Shown: piece by piece, positions 1 through 8,465 of the stretch
Position numbering within the stretch: position 1 is the first letter of the stretch
Layout of the letters: every line of letters starts with the position of its first letter
Assembly (NCBI GenBank): GCA_964477525.1
Contig: CAYZHY010000004.1
Span: forward strand, 21,154-85,153
Length of the DNA stretch: 64,000 bases
DNA from: PCC-9228 sp964477525
GTDB taxonomy: Bacteria; Cyanobacteriota; Cyanobacteriia; Cyanobacteriales; PCC-9228
Direction: 5' to 3'
Notes under the pieces: generated by a model
The model's input: only the letters and a program-made list of their open reading frames with translations
What the model was told of the DNA's origin: nothing
Databases searched by the model: none
Made by a program: the position numbers and the translations under genes

Positions 1-1327
1 TAATGGCACCGCGTACGGTAGCATCTAAATGGGGAAATTCTTCTCTGGCTACTTCGCTGGCGGAATAAACGGAAGCACCGGATTCGTTGACGGTAACGGC
101 AATGGGTTTTCGATCCTGGCTGGCAAGATTGGCCAATACTTCTTCCACAAAGCGACTGGTTTCCCGACTGGCAGTGCCGTTGCCAATGGCTATAAAAGCG
201 ATAGAATATGTTTGCAGCAATTTTTGCAAAGTTTGGCTGGCTTGCTGGCGTTGGGCGTTGCCTTGATGGGGAAAAATCGTTTGATATTCTAAAAATTGGC
301 CGGTTTCGTCAACCACGGCGACTTTACAGCCAGTGCGAAATCCGGGGTCAATGCCTATGGTTGGCTGCATTCCCGCCGGCGGCGATAGCAACAGCGAAGA
401 GAGGTTTTTGGCAAAGGTTTCTACAGAGGCTTGTTCGGCTTCCGCTTTTTTATCGGCTAAAACGGCATTTATTGTTGCCGGTTTCAGCAGCCGCATATAG
501 GCATCTCGGATGGTGGCGGTATAAAAATCTCGCAGGGAGGGGGCAGGGGAAATAATAATTTGCGATGTTAGCGTGGATAAAATGCGATCGCTATCTACGC
601 TCAGATCGAATTTAACAATCCCTGCTTGTTGACCGCGAAACAAGGCCAGTAAATTGTGGGGGGCAATTTTGGTAATGGGGATTTGGTAATCCCGATACAT
701 TTCAAATTTCGTAGTGCCTTCGGGATAGTCTTCCTTAATTTGGGAAACCACAACAGCGGATTTGGCAAAAATTTGCCGCAGCTGCGATCGCACATGGGCG
801 CGTTCGGCGATCGCTTCGGCTATAATATCGCTAGCCCCCTGCAAGGCTGCTTCTACTGTATCGACTCCCAGTTCGGTATTGATATAAGTAGCAGCGGCAT
901 CTTCTAAAGAGACGGATTTGCTAGCTTTTTGATTTTGTGTTTGAATCCATTCTGCTAGGGGTTGCAATCCTTTTTCCCTAGCTTGGGTGGCGCGGGTGCG
1001 ACGTTTGCGGCGGTAGGGTAAGTATAAATCTTCCAGTTCGTTTTTTTGGGTACAAGCGGCAATTTTTGCCTGCAGGTCGTCGGTGAGTTGGCCTTGTTCT
1101 GCGATCGCTTGTAAAATACTTTCTTTACGAGCTTCCAGTTGGTGAATATAAGTATAGCGGTCTTGTAGTTGGCGCAACTGCACCTCATCCATTTCCCCAG
1201 TACGTTCTTTCCGATAACGCGCAATAAAAGGAATCGTAGCGCCTTGTTGCAATAATTCCAGCGCGTTTTCCACCTGTTGGGGTCGTAGGGAAAGTTCTTG
1301 TGCCAGTTGTTGCGCAACAGCAGACAT
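1..1327 (-). CDS. tex: Tex family RNA-binding transcription accessory protein, 3' end cut by the window edge
   Basis: Reading the minus strand from an ATG at 1327 gives a continuous frame that runs off the left edge, so the C-terminus is missing. The N-terminus (MSAVAQQLAQELSLRPQQ) and the following helical region match the Tex N-terminal domain. Further on the frame reads IGIDPGFRTGCKVAVVDE, the start of the YqgF-like RNase H fold, at about residue 320. Tex proteins normally continue with helix-hairpin-helix and S1 RNA-binding domains, which would lie outside the window. The role of Tex is nucleic-acid binding linked to transcription, and it is broadly conserved. The gene is divergent from the SOUL gene. 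Identity is confident; completeness cannot be judged. Confidence 0.9.
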   Translation of the reverse strand, partial: MSAVAQQLAQELSLRPQQVENALELLQQGATIPFIARYRKERTGEMDEVQLRQLQDRYTYIHQLEARKESILQAIAEQGQLTDDLQAKIAACTQKNELEDLYLPYRRKRRTRATQAREKGLQPLAEWIQTQNQKASKSVSLEDAAATYINTELGVDTVEAALQGASDIIAEAIAERAHVRSQLRQIFAKSAVVVSQIKEDYPEGTTKFEMYRDYQIPITKIAPHNLLALFRGQQAGIVKFDLSVDSDRILSTLTSQIIISPAPSLRDFYTATIRDAYMRLLKPATINAVLADKKAEAEQASVETFAKNLSSLLLSPPAGMQPTIGIDPGFRTGCKVAVVDETGQFLEYQTIFPHQGNAQRQQASQTLQKLLQTYSIAFIAIGNGTASRETSRFVEEVLANLASQDRKPIAVTVNESGASVYSASEVAREEFPHLDATVRGAI

Positions 1328-1463
1328 AACGTCAGACACAATAGATGCCAACTTATCTTAGAGTGTAGCGAACTTCTTGTCAAATGGGTACACCAAAGCG
1401 ATCGCGTCGGGAAATGTTATTCTAAAATCGAGCAAAACGTAGCGAACCAGCAAACATTCACCT

Positions 1464-2003
1464 ATGGCAGACCTTCCCTTAGGATTTCCCCCACCTACTC
1501 CCGAAGGCAAAATCGAAATCAAAACCTATCCCGCCTATCGCAGCATCACCTACGAACATCACGGCAACTTACCCCGCGCCAGCCAAGCTGCTTTTAACGC
1601 CCTATACCAGCACATTAGCAGCAATCAAATTTCCATGACCACTCCCGTAGAAGTGCGATATCCCGACCATGCTGCCACAGCTACAATAACGCCAACCAAT
1701 CTTGCCGACACCGGCACTGCCAAAGTTTCCTTTATTTACCCGCAACCAGACATCACTCCCCAACAAGTAGCAAACGACGTTTGCGTCACCGACCATCCTG
1801 CCATGACCGTAGCCAGCATCGGCATTCGCGGTGCTTATACGTGGGAAAGCTACCAACAACACTGGCAGCAGCTACAATCCTGGCTGCAGCAATATCCCGA
1901 ATACGAAATTGTCGGTTCTCCCCGTCGGTTTCTTTACAACTCTCCCTATACGCCAGTGGAGAAAAAAATGAGTGAAGTACAAATTCCCATTCAGAAAAAA
2001 TAG
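1464..2003 (+). CDS. SOUL family heme-binding protein
   Basis: This 179-residue protein has the SOUL/HBP pattern: an N-terminal strand pair (IEIKTYPAYRSITYEHHG), the segment SMTTPVEVRY near residue 55, and a C-terminal RRFLYNSPYTPVEKKMSEVQIP. Family members bind heme or tetrapyrroles, and many act as cytosolic tetrapyrrole carriers; the ligand here is inferred from the family only. No signal peptide is visible, so it is probably cytoplasmic. The length is typical for the family. It is monocistronic, starts about 135 bp from the divergent tex gene and converges on a ParA gene, with a pyrimidine-rich spacer between the two stops. Confidence 0.85.
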   Translation: MADLPLGFPPPTPEGKIEIKTYPAYRSITYEHHGNLPRASQAAFNALYQHISSNQISMTTPVEVRYPDHAATATITPTNLADTGTAKVSFIYPQPDITPQQVANDVCVTDHPAMTVASIGIRGAYTWESYQQHWQQLQSWLQQYPEYEIVGSPRRFLYNSPYTPVEKKMSEVQIPIQKK

Positions 2004-2087
2004 TCAAATCCTATCAATTCTCTCTTTTCTTCTTTTCCTCTCTTGCCACTCTTTGCCCTCCCAAATCTTCCCTCTGTTCCCAAAAAA

Positions 2088-3026
2088 TCATTCAATCTCG
2101 ACCAAATCCACCTTACTCTGCTGCCCCTTGCTGCCTAAAATTTCTTTTAATTTTGTCATAAACTCTTTTGCTACCTTGCGAAAAGCCTTAGCGCCAGAAC
2201 AGTTGGGGTCGCTAATCACCACTGGCAGATAGCTATCTATTGCCTTAGAAACATTGACATCGAGAGGAATTTGGGTTTGAAAAATTTGTTTTTCACCAAA
2301 ATCGCTATGCACTCGCTGCATCACTTTCTTGGAATAACGACCACTTAGCAAACCTCCCGACATGGTAAAGGCAATTCCTAGCAACTCCATGACATATTCG
2401 TGGTCGAACTCATGTACTTCTTTGAGTTGTTTCAAGCGTCTTTGTAGCAGTTGAATGCCAATCAAAGAAAGCGGTTCCGGTCTGGCAGGGATTAAATAAA
2501 AATTGCTGCAAGCCAAGGCACTGCGCGTTAGTAGCGTATAACCAGGAGCGCAGTCCAAAATAATAAAATCATACTCGTCAATCATGGGTTCGATAATACT
2601 CCAAATCAGAACCCGTTCCAACTCCGTCCATACCGTTTCAAAGTCCGTATATCCCTGTTGCACAGCTTTGTCGTACAACTTTTGGGATACCAAAAATTCA
2701 TCGTACACATCCAAATCCCCTGGCAGTAGATTTAAATCTTTGGTATTGCCCACATAGGGTCTGATAAAATCTTGAACGCGAGCATCTGGGTGGGAACTGT
2801 TTTTAATAGCTTGATTGATGAGAGATCGTAGCGTTCGTTTTTCTCGACGAATTTTGGCAAAATCAGAAGGGGGAACCAAGCTCAGGGTAGCGCTAATTTG
2901 ATTGTCTAAATCGACAACAAGAACGCGCTTGCCATAGTCTTTGGCTAAAGCCGCAGCTAGGTTAACAGTTAGAGTGGTTTTCCCCACGCCACCTTTCATG
3001 TTTGCCGTTGCAATAACGTATCCCAT
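2088..3026 (-). CDS. ParA/MinD-type AAA ATPase, orphan (no ParB partner beside it)
   Basis: The 312-residue protein opens with a deviant Walker A box (KGGVGKTT, residues 11-18), followed by VVDLDNQISATLSL and a Walker B-like FIILDCAPGYTLLTRSAL. This is the ParA/Soj layout of ATPases that form nucleoid- or membrane-bound gradients to position plasmids, chromosomes or protein complexes. No ParB-like or centromere-binding gene lies on either side, since the neighbours are SOUL and era, so the cargo is unknown. In cyanobacteria orphan ParA proteins include those that space carboxysomes (McdA) or chemosensory clusters. This one has a canonical lysine in Walker A and cannot be assigned by sequence alone. 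ATG start at 3026. Confidence 0.88.
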   Translation of the reverse strand: MGYVIATANMKGGVGKTTLTVNLAAALAKDYGKRVLVVDLDNQISATLSLVPPSDFAKIRREKRTLRSLINQAIKNSSHPDARVQDFIRPYVGNTKDLNLLPGDLDVYDEFLVSQKLYDKAVQQGYTDFETVWTELERVLIWSIIEPMIDEYDFIILDCAPGYTLLTRSALACSNFYLIPARPEPLSLIGIQLLQRRLKQLKEVHEFDHEYVMELLGIAFTMSGGLLSGRYSKKVMQRVHSDFGEKQIFQTQIPLDVNVSKAIDSYLPVVISDPNCSGAKAFRKVAKEFMTKLKEILGSKGQQSKVDLVEIE

Positions 3027-3193
3027 CGATTCAATCCTCTAAAGAAAGTCCCCTGCCAGTATAGTTTGTCAGTGGGAGTAGATAGTATTCTTTAGCCATC
3101 CTACCTAAGCTCGCCAAAAGGAACAAGGGGATGGAAGAGTACCGAAGAGGGGGATAATACATAGGAACAGTCTAATAGGAATTTGATGTAAAA

Positions 3194-4171
3194 ATGGTTG
3201 AATCTACGGTTACAAGTGTCATTCCGCAGGCACCAACTGGGTTTAAATCTGGGTTTATTGGGATTATCGGTCGTCCCAATGTGGGAAAGTCTACCTTAAT
3301 GAATCAGTTGGTGGGACAAAAAATTGCGATTACGTCGCCGGTGGCACAAACGACGCGCCATCGGTTGCAGGGGATTTTAACCACTACCGAAGCGCAAATG
3401 GTGTTTGTGGATACGCCGGGAATTCACAAACCCCACCACCAATTGGGACGGGTGTTGGTGCAAAATGCTAAGATGGCTATTCAGTCTGTTGATGTGCTGC
3501 TGTTTTTGGTGGATGGGTCTTGCGAGGCAGGGGGTGGCGATCGCTTTATTGCCGATTTGCTGAAAGATACTCAGATACCCGTAATATTGGGTGCCAATAA
3601 GTTAGACCAACGCCACCAATCCCAACAAAATCCCGAAATTTTGCCGCCGGGAAGTTCTGCCACTGACCCCATCGACGCTAGCTATACCAGGTTACCCAAC
3701 GCCGAAAACTGGACCATGGTAAAATTTTCTGCTCTTACTGGTTGGGGAACTGATAAGGTACAATCATTACTACGCGATCGCTTGCCAGAGGGTCCGTACT
3801 ACTATCCCCCCGATTTGGTCACCGACCGACCGGAACGATTTATCATGGGAGAACTCATCCGAGAACAAATTCTCATCGCCACCCGCGAAGAAGTTCCCCA
3901 TTCCGTCGCCGTGGCCGTTCAGCATGTCGAAGAAACGCCAGAGATTACCCACGTCTACGCCGACATCGTCGTAGAAAGACCTTCCCAAAAGGGAATTTTA
4001 ATCGGTAAAGGCGGTCAAATGCTCAAACAAATCGGTTCTGCAGCTAGAGAAGCCATGCAAAAACTGATTGCCGGTCAAGTCTATTTGGAGTTATTTGTCA
4101 AAGTACGTCCCAAATGGCGACAGTCATCCCATCGGTTGACAGAATTAGGATATACCGTGGAAGAATCGTAA
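3194..4171 (+). CDS. era: GTPase Era, ribosome assembly
   Basis: Era binds the 3' end of 16S rRNA and helps mature the small ribosomal subunit. The 325-residue protein has G1 GRPNVGKS at residues 26-33, G3 DTPGIHKPHH near 72 and G4 NKLD near 135, followed by a C-terminal KH domain with the GXXG-type loop IGKGGQMLKQIG. A loop of roughly 35 residues after NKLD (rich in Q, P and S) makes the protein slightly longer than the usual 300. The gene stands alone between divergent parA and the GAF protein. Confidence 0.96.
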   Translation: MVESTVTSVIPQAPTGFKSGFIGIIGRPNVGKSTLMNQLVGQKIAITSPVAQTTRHRLQGILTTTEAQMVFVDTPGIHKPHHQLGRVLVQNAKMAIQSVDVLLFLVDGSCEAGGGDRFIADLLKDTQIPVILGANKLDQRHQSQQNPEILPPGSSATDPIDASYTRLPNAENWTMVKFSALTGWGTDKVQSLLRDRLPEGPYYYPPDLVTDRPERFIMGELIREQILIATREEVPHSVAVAVQHVEETPEITHVYADIVVERPSQKGILIGKGGQMLKQIGSAAREAMQKLIAGQVYLELFVKVRPKWRQSSHRLTELGYTVEES

Positions 4172-4273
4172 CTTCTGCCCTAAATTGAAATTAAAGCGAT
4201 CGCTTCTCATAACGTCAAAAACTGGCTTCTAGACTTTTATATAGGGAAAATTCCCAACCATCTTGTTGATTGT

Positions 4274-5851
4274 ATGGCTCATGTGGGCACTTTACCTATA
4301 GGTAGGAATTTGTTATCCGAACAAAAGTCCGTACCACCAACGAGGTGGATGTTCGAGCCAACCACCTCGTTGCTACTTAGTTCGCATCAGGAAAAGCAAG
4401 TGTTAATGGCAATTCCTCAAATCCACAATACAAATGAAAACGAAGCCAAACGCCTCTCCCTGCTAGCGGCGTCTGGTTTGCTACACTATCAAAGCCTCCC
4501 CGAGTTTGATGAAGCCGTGAAAACGGCAGCCAAATTCCTAGAAGTACCCATCTGCATTGTCAGTATTCCCGACCGTCACTATCAATGGATTAAAGCCAGC
4601 TTGGGTTGGTCGCAACTAGCCGTTTTCGATGAAACCCCGCAGCCGAAAAAAATTTCCCACCAAGATGCTTTTTGCACGCGGGTTGTGGAAACAGAACAAG
4701 TACTGTCTTTGCGAGATACGGCAACCGACCCTACCTATACAAATAGCATGTTTTTACAGGAATGGGGAATTCGTGCCTATCTCGGCGTTCCCTTATTCAC
4801 CCGCTACAATACTGAAGAAAACGGGTCAAAACAGGAACGTATCTGTATTGGCACCCTAGCGGTAATGGATTTGGCACCTCGGAGTTTCAGCGATAAAGAT
4901 ATCCAGTTTCTCCAATTGGTTGCCAGCAATGCCATGAAAGATGTAGAATCCCTACGCTTGCATAACATCCAACCTACCACCGAACGATTTCTCCACCAAG
5001 AATTAATCACGGATTTGCTAAACGAACTGCGAAATCCCCTGAGTTCGATCATGGGGATGACCAGCGTTCTCAATAGCGAAATCTACGGTGCCTTAAAAAC
5101 CAAACAAAAAGAATACCTAGATACCATCTACAGCAGCGGTCAATATCTGCTGGCGTTGGTAGAAGAAGTTTTGGAACTGAGGCAGCTAGATAGCGGTCTT
5201 TCCCAAATCCAAACCACTCCTGTGGATATCGAAATGCTGTGCCAGCAGGTGGTCAAAAATTTAGAACCCCTGGCTGCCAGAAGCCGCCAGCAACTACAAT
5301 TAACCGTAGAACCTGGCGATCGCATTTGGTTTGTTGACCGTACCAAACTCCGTCAAATTCTTTACCATCTAACCCTCAGCGTCATCAAAGCTGCAGAAGC
5401 TTCTTGCACCATTCGCCTTCACGTTTCCCGTCACGACGACCATCTCAATATCGCCGTTTGGTTTTCCCACCTGTGGTTGGGAGATGGGATTCCAGCACCA
5501 GAAAACTATCCCTGCTACCTACCAGTTCCCAAAACCCAACCTGCCACTGAAGCAACCACCTCTCGAAAAAGAAAAAATTCGCCAACCCAAGACCCAGCCG
5601 CCAATCTGTTTGCACCTCAAGTAGTACCTATGGAACAGCTGCTAGAACAAATGCAGCTAGAAAGAAACAAAGAAAACACCCGCGATTTGCTGGAATTGTG
5701 GTTGAGTTGCCAGCTAACTTCCATGCATGGTGGACAGATTTGGGTGAAAGGTACCTCCGAACTTGGTTATCGCTATATAGTTAGTTTGCCACAGGTACAA
5801 TCTCAAAAAGAATATCCCCAACCAAAACCACACAACCAAGACTCGATGTAG
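4274..5851 (+). CDS. GAF-domain protein with degenerate histidine-kinase core (probable pseudokinase)
   Basis: The 525-residue protein has an N-terminal GAF domain at about residues 60-220 (SLPEFDEAVKTAAKFLEVPI... GIRAYLGVPLF) followed by a HisKA-like dimerisation helix. The phospho-acceptor motif reads LNELRNPLSSIMGM, so the usual histidine is asparagine (residue 250, codon at 5021-5023). The N-box and the G1 box of the ATPase domain are not recognisable, and a proline- and serine-rich insert interrupts the C-terminal half. It therefore looks like a signalling scaffold or sensor without kinase activity. An internal ATG at 4406 would remove 44 unconserved-looking residues and may be the true start. 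No response regulator is adjacent. Confidence 0.8.
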   Translation: MAHVGTLPIGRNLLSEQKSVPPTRWMFEPTTSLLLSSHQEKQVLMAIPQIHNTNENEAKRLSLLAASGLLHYQSLPEFDEAVKTAAKFLEVPICIVSIPDRHYQWIKASLGWSQLAVFDETPQPKKISHQDAFCTRVVETEQVLSLRDTATDPTYTNSMFLQEWGIRAYLGVPLFTRYNTEENGSKQERICIGTLAVMDLAPRSFSDKDIQFLQLVASNAMKDVESLRLHNIQPTTERFLHQELITDLLNELRNPLSSIMGMTSVLNSEIYGALKTKQKEYLDTIYSSGQYLLALVEEVLELRQLDSGLSQIQTTPVDIEMLCQQVVKNLEPLAARSRQQLQLTVEPGDRIWFVDRTKLRQILYHLTLSVIKAAEASCTIRLHVSRHDDHLNIAVWFSHLWLGDGIPAPENYPCYLPVPKTQPATEATTSRKRKNSPTQDPAANLFAPQVVPMEQLLEQMQLERNKENTRDLLELWLSCQLTSMHGGQIWVKGTSELGYRYIVSLPQVQSQKEYPQPKPHNQDSM

Positions 5852-5936
5852 TTGATGTAGCCAGGATTTTTGTCGAAAACCCGAACAAACTCAGTTTCCC
5901 CGCTTTTATATCGAACCGATAGATTGGGTTTAGAAC

Positions 5937-6617
5937 TTGTCTCAAATAGCCAACATCCATTCCCCATCCCATACCAACCAATCCTATCGACAGGTGGTGT
6001 TTTGCGATTTTGACGGCACCATTACTGCCGAAGAAACCTTTATCGCCATGCTTAAAAAATATACCCCAGAACGCTTCGCACAACTAATTCCAGAAATCTA
6101 CGCTTTGCGACTATCCCTTGCTGACGGCGTTCGACAGTTGGTCAACTCCATTCCCAGCCGATGCTATCAAAACATTTTAGAAGATATCCGCCACCAGCCT
6201 TTGCGTTCTGGGTTTGTGGAATTGCTGGATTTTCTGGAGGCAGCAGAAATTCCTTTGGTTGTGGTTTCTGGTGGGTTGCGGGGGATGGTAGAAGTGGCTT
6301 TGGGGTCTTGGCAAGAACGGGTAGCCGGAATTTATGCTGCTGAGGTGGATACCAGCGAGGAATTTCTGCAAATTTATTCCTCGATAGAAAGCGATACGGA
6401 ACTAGTAGCCAAACCCCAAGTTATGAGACAGTACGATGCTAAACAAAAAATCGCCATTGGCGATTCGATAACTGATTTGCAAATGGCTATGGAAGCCGAT
6501 TTGGTGTTTGCCCGCGATCGCTTGGCGCAATACTTACAAGAACGCGATAAATTTTATATAGAATGGCAGGATTTTTTTGACGTTCGCCATACCCTTGCCA
6601 CCTGCTATTCTAGTTAG
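5937..6617 (+). CDS. mtnX: HAD-IB phosphatase, MtnX-like
   Basis: The 226-residue protein has HAD motif I FCDFDGTIT near residue 23, motif II VVVSGG and motif IV AIGDSITDLQMA. The closest family by layout is MtnX, the 2-hydroxy-3-keto-5-methylthiopentenyl-1-phosphate phosphatase of methionine salvage; cyanobacterial members may have a different or broader substrate. The frame opens with TTG at 5937 directly after an in-frame stop; no ATG exists upstream of motif I, and a GTG near 5991 is the only alternative. The stop overlaps the stop region of the convergent membrane-protein gene by 4 bp. Substrate assignment is tentative. Confidence 0.8.
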   Translation: MSQIANIHSPSHTNQSYRQVVFCDFDGTITAEETFIAMLKKYTPERFAQLIPEIYALRLSLADGVRQLVNSIPSRCYQNILEDIRHQPLRSGFVELLDFLEAAEIPLVVVSGGLRGMVEVALGSWQERVAGIYAAEVDTSEEFLQIYSSIESDTELVAKPQVMRQYDAKQKIAIGDSITDLQMAMEADLVFARDRLAQYLQERDKFYIEWQDFFDVRHTLATCYSS

Positions 6618-7300
6618 CTAGAAGAACCACCACTAGCAGCTACAGTTCCCTCACTAACTGTATCAGTTTCTGGAAGGGGAGGACGAATGCAAAAATAAAG
6701 TAACGGTCCGATTAAAGGTACCCAAAGCAATGCCTGCAACAGTTGGGAGTTGCCAATGCCTCGCCGAATTAAATCGTCTTGCAACAGAGCTGGAAACAAT
6801 AAAACCAGCAAGCAAAAATCCAAACTCATTACGTTAATAAAACGACTGGTTAGCCACTGCTCTACAAAATCTCCCCAATCGCCGGCTATCAAACCACCAA
6901 TCAAAACTGCCACAAAAGTAGCACTGAGAACAATACCCAATATACGGGAATCGAGAATTTTTAGCAACCAATTTTTTTCTCCCGGAAACCGAACTGGCGG
7001 TTCCCTCAGTGCCAAATAAGGCAAAATAGCAAAGGCACCAACGCCAAAAGTTACCACTGCAAACAACCAAGCTGGCAGTTTTTGACCTTTGCCATCTACC
7101 AGCAACAACGGTAAATACATCAATGGCAAAATTCCCATTAAATTAAATAGAGAAACAATAATGGGATTGATGCCTTCGGTTTTAAAAAGCGATAAGTCTT
7201 TAATTAGATTGAAGGTATTGGGGTCGTCGGGAGGGGCGAGCAAAAAGGCATAAAGAAGAAAGGCCAACCACAGGAAAGCAAAGCCGATTTTGACTGCCAT
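6614..7300 (-). CDS. Conserved multi-pass membrane protein, unknown function
   Basis: A 228-residue hydrophobic protein with about six membrane segments, beginning with MAVKIGFAFLWLAFLLYAFLLAPP and ending in a hydrophilic Ser/Gly tail. The loop PPDDPNTFNLIKDLSLFKTEGINP looks conserved in type with cyanobacterial and plastid proteins of unknown function, but I cannot put a name to the family. The gene is convergent with the phosphatase gene (4-bp overlap). An extended -10 element (TGATACAAT read on the minus strand, 7328-7336) sits about 27 bp upstream of the ATG and may be its promoter. Confidence 0.72.
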   Translation of the reverse strand: MAVKIGFAFLWLAFLLYAFLLAPPDDPNTFNLIKDLSLFKTEGINPIIVSLFNLMGILPLMYLPLLLVDGKGQKLPAWLFAVVTFGVGAFAILPYLALREPPVRFPGEKNWLLKILDSRILGIVLSATFVAVLIGGLIAGDWGDFVEQWLTSRFINVMSLDFCLLVLLFPALLQDDLIRRGIGNSQLLQALLWVPLIGPLLYFCIRPPLPETDTVSEGTVAASGGSSS

Positions 7301-7436
7301 ATCACCAATCTATCCAAAAACATTTCGATTGTATCAAATCTTGGCAACGTTGGGTTCGTTGGTCATCCCCAATCTGTTTCACGTAGACCACAAAAATTTT
7401 CGGTGGTGCATGGCTGAAAAAAGGTGAAAAAAAAAC

Positions 7437-7465
7437 TTGACAAAAGAAAAAACAAGTTGTACAAT
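7437..7465 (+). promoter_or_regulatory. Consensus sigma-70 type promoter facing a minus-strand gene
   Basis: TTGACA at 7437-7442 and TACAAT at 7460-7465 are separated by exactly 17 bp. Transcription would start near 7472 and run rightward into the 3' end of the LD-carboxypeptidase gene, which is on the other strand. No plausible plus-strand gene follows for about 3 kb, so an antisense or small RNA is the natural product. Confidence 0.5.
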
Positions 7466-7549
7466 TAAGTAACTAATAGGTATTTTTGGGGAAAGTTTGT
7501 TTTAAATTCTTTCGCTCAAACATCCAACCTGCGCAAAAATAATGTCCCC

Positions 7550-8449
7550 CTACGATTCGTTGCCTTCTTCAAAAGATAAACAACCGCGATCGCCATCCAA
7601 ACGCACCCAACTCCCTACCGGTAAAGCTGCATTGACCCCATCGTGACCGAAAGGCAAATTCGCCACAACGGGGATATCGAGAGAGCCAAGGCGATCGCGC
7701 AACACTTCCTCCACCGTAAAACTAGGATATTTAGAACTAGCATAGCAACGGCTAAAGCGACCCAAAGCAATACCGCGCACTTTTTGGAATACCCCTAACA
7801 TGCGCCATTGAGTGAGCATGCGATCGATGCGATAGGGAGCTTCCGCCGTATCTTCCAACGCCAAAATGGTACCATCGAGTGGTGGTTGAATCGGCGTTCC
7901 CAATAGATGGGTTGCCACCGTTAAATTCGCCGGCAGCAATCTTCCCGCAGCCACACCACCTTGCCAAGCATCTCCATAAATCGGGTCGAGGGGGTTTCCC
8001 TGCAACCAATCGAAAAGCCGCTGTTGCGACCAAGAAGGTTCCGCCGCCAAGGTAGCTAGTAACGGACCGTGAATGCTGGCAATCCCTTGGGTATACAAAC
8101 GCCACAACAAACTGGTAATATCGGAAAAGCCAATCAACCATTTGGGATGTTGGGGATGCCAGGGCCAGCGTTCCAACAAGCGAGCGCCACCGTAACCGCC
8201 TCTGGCACAGAGAAGGCCCTTGCATTGGGGGTCTTGCCAAGCTTCAACCAACTGCGCCCTTCTGCTGTCGTCGCTACCAGCGAGATATCCCCAGCGCTCG
8301 CCACAACCGGGGGTTCGTTCCACTCGATAGCCTTGCTGTTGCCAAACCTCGATACCAGCTTCGATCGATTCCCAATTTTGCAAGCAACCGCTCGGTGCAA
8401 TAACTTTCAGCAAATCTGGTGGTTGCAGGGGAGGTGGTATTTGTAACAT
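7550..8449 (-). CDS. LD-carboxypeptidase (peptidase family S66), murein recycling
   Basis: The enzyme cleaves the terminal D-alanine from murein tetrapeptides during peptidoglycan recycling. The 299-residue product shows the S66 signature: VIAPSG near the N-terminus, RGGYGGARLLE, the nucleophile elbow GFSDITSLLW, a glutamate region LEDTAEAPYRIDRML, and the histidine region LPFGHDGVNAALPVG. Ser, Glu and His are thus all present. An upstream ATG at 8488 would overlap the glycosyltransferase gene, so the ATG at 8449 (MLQIPPPLQPPDLL) is chosen. The gene lies 16 bp downstream of the glycosyltransferase on the same strand and is probably co-transcribed with it. Confidence 0.9.
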   Translation of the reverse strand: MLQIPPPLQPPDLLKVIAPSGCLQNWESIEAGIEVWQQQGYRVERTPGCGERWGYLAGSDDSRRAQLVEAWQDPQCKGLLCARGGYGGARLLERWPWHPQHPKWLIGFSDITSLLWRLYTQGIASIHGPLLATLAAEPSWSQQRLFDWLQGNPLDPIYGDAWQGGVAAGRLLPANLTVATHLLGTPIQPPLDGTILALEDTAEAPYRIDRMLTQWRMLGVFQKVRGIALGRFSRCYASSKYPSFTVEEVLRDRLGSLDIPVVANLPFGHDGVNAALPVGSWVRLDGDRGCLSFEEGNES

Positions 8450-8465
8450 ATTTGATTGCTTTTGA

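Noticed and set aside
955..1383. Minus-strand frame of 142 codons at 955-1383
   Set aside because: It lies out of frame inside tex, whose true frame has clear Tex motifs.
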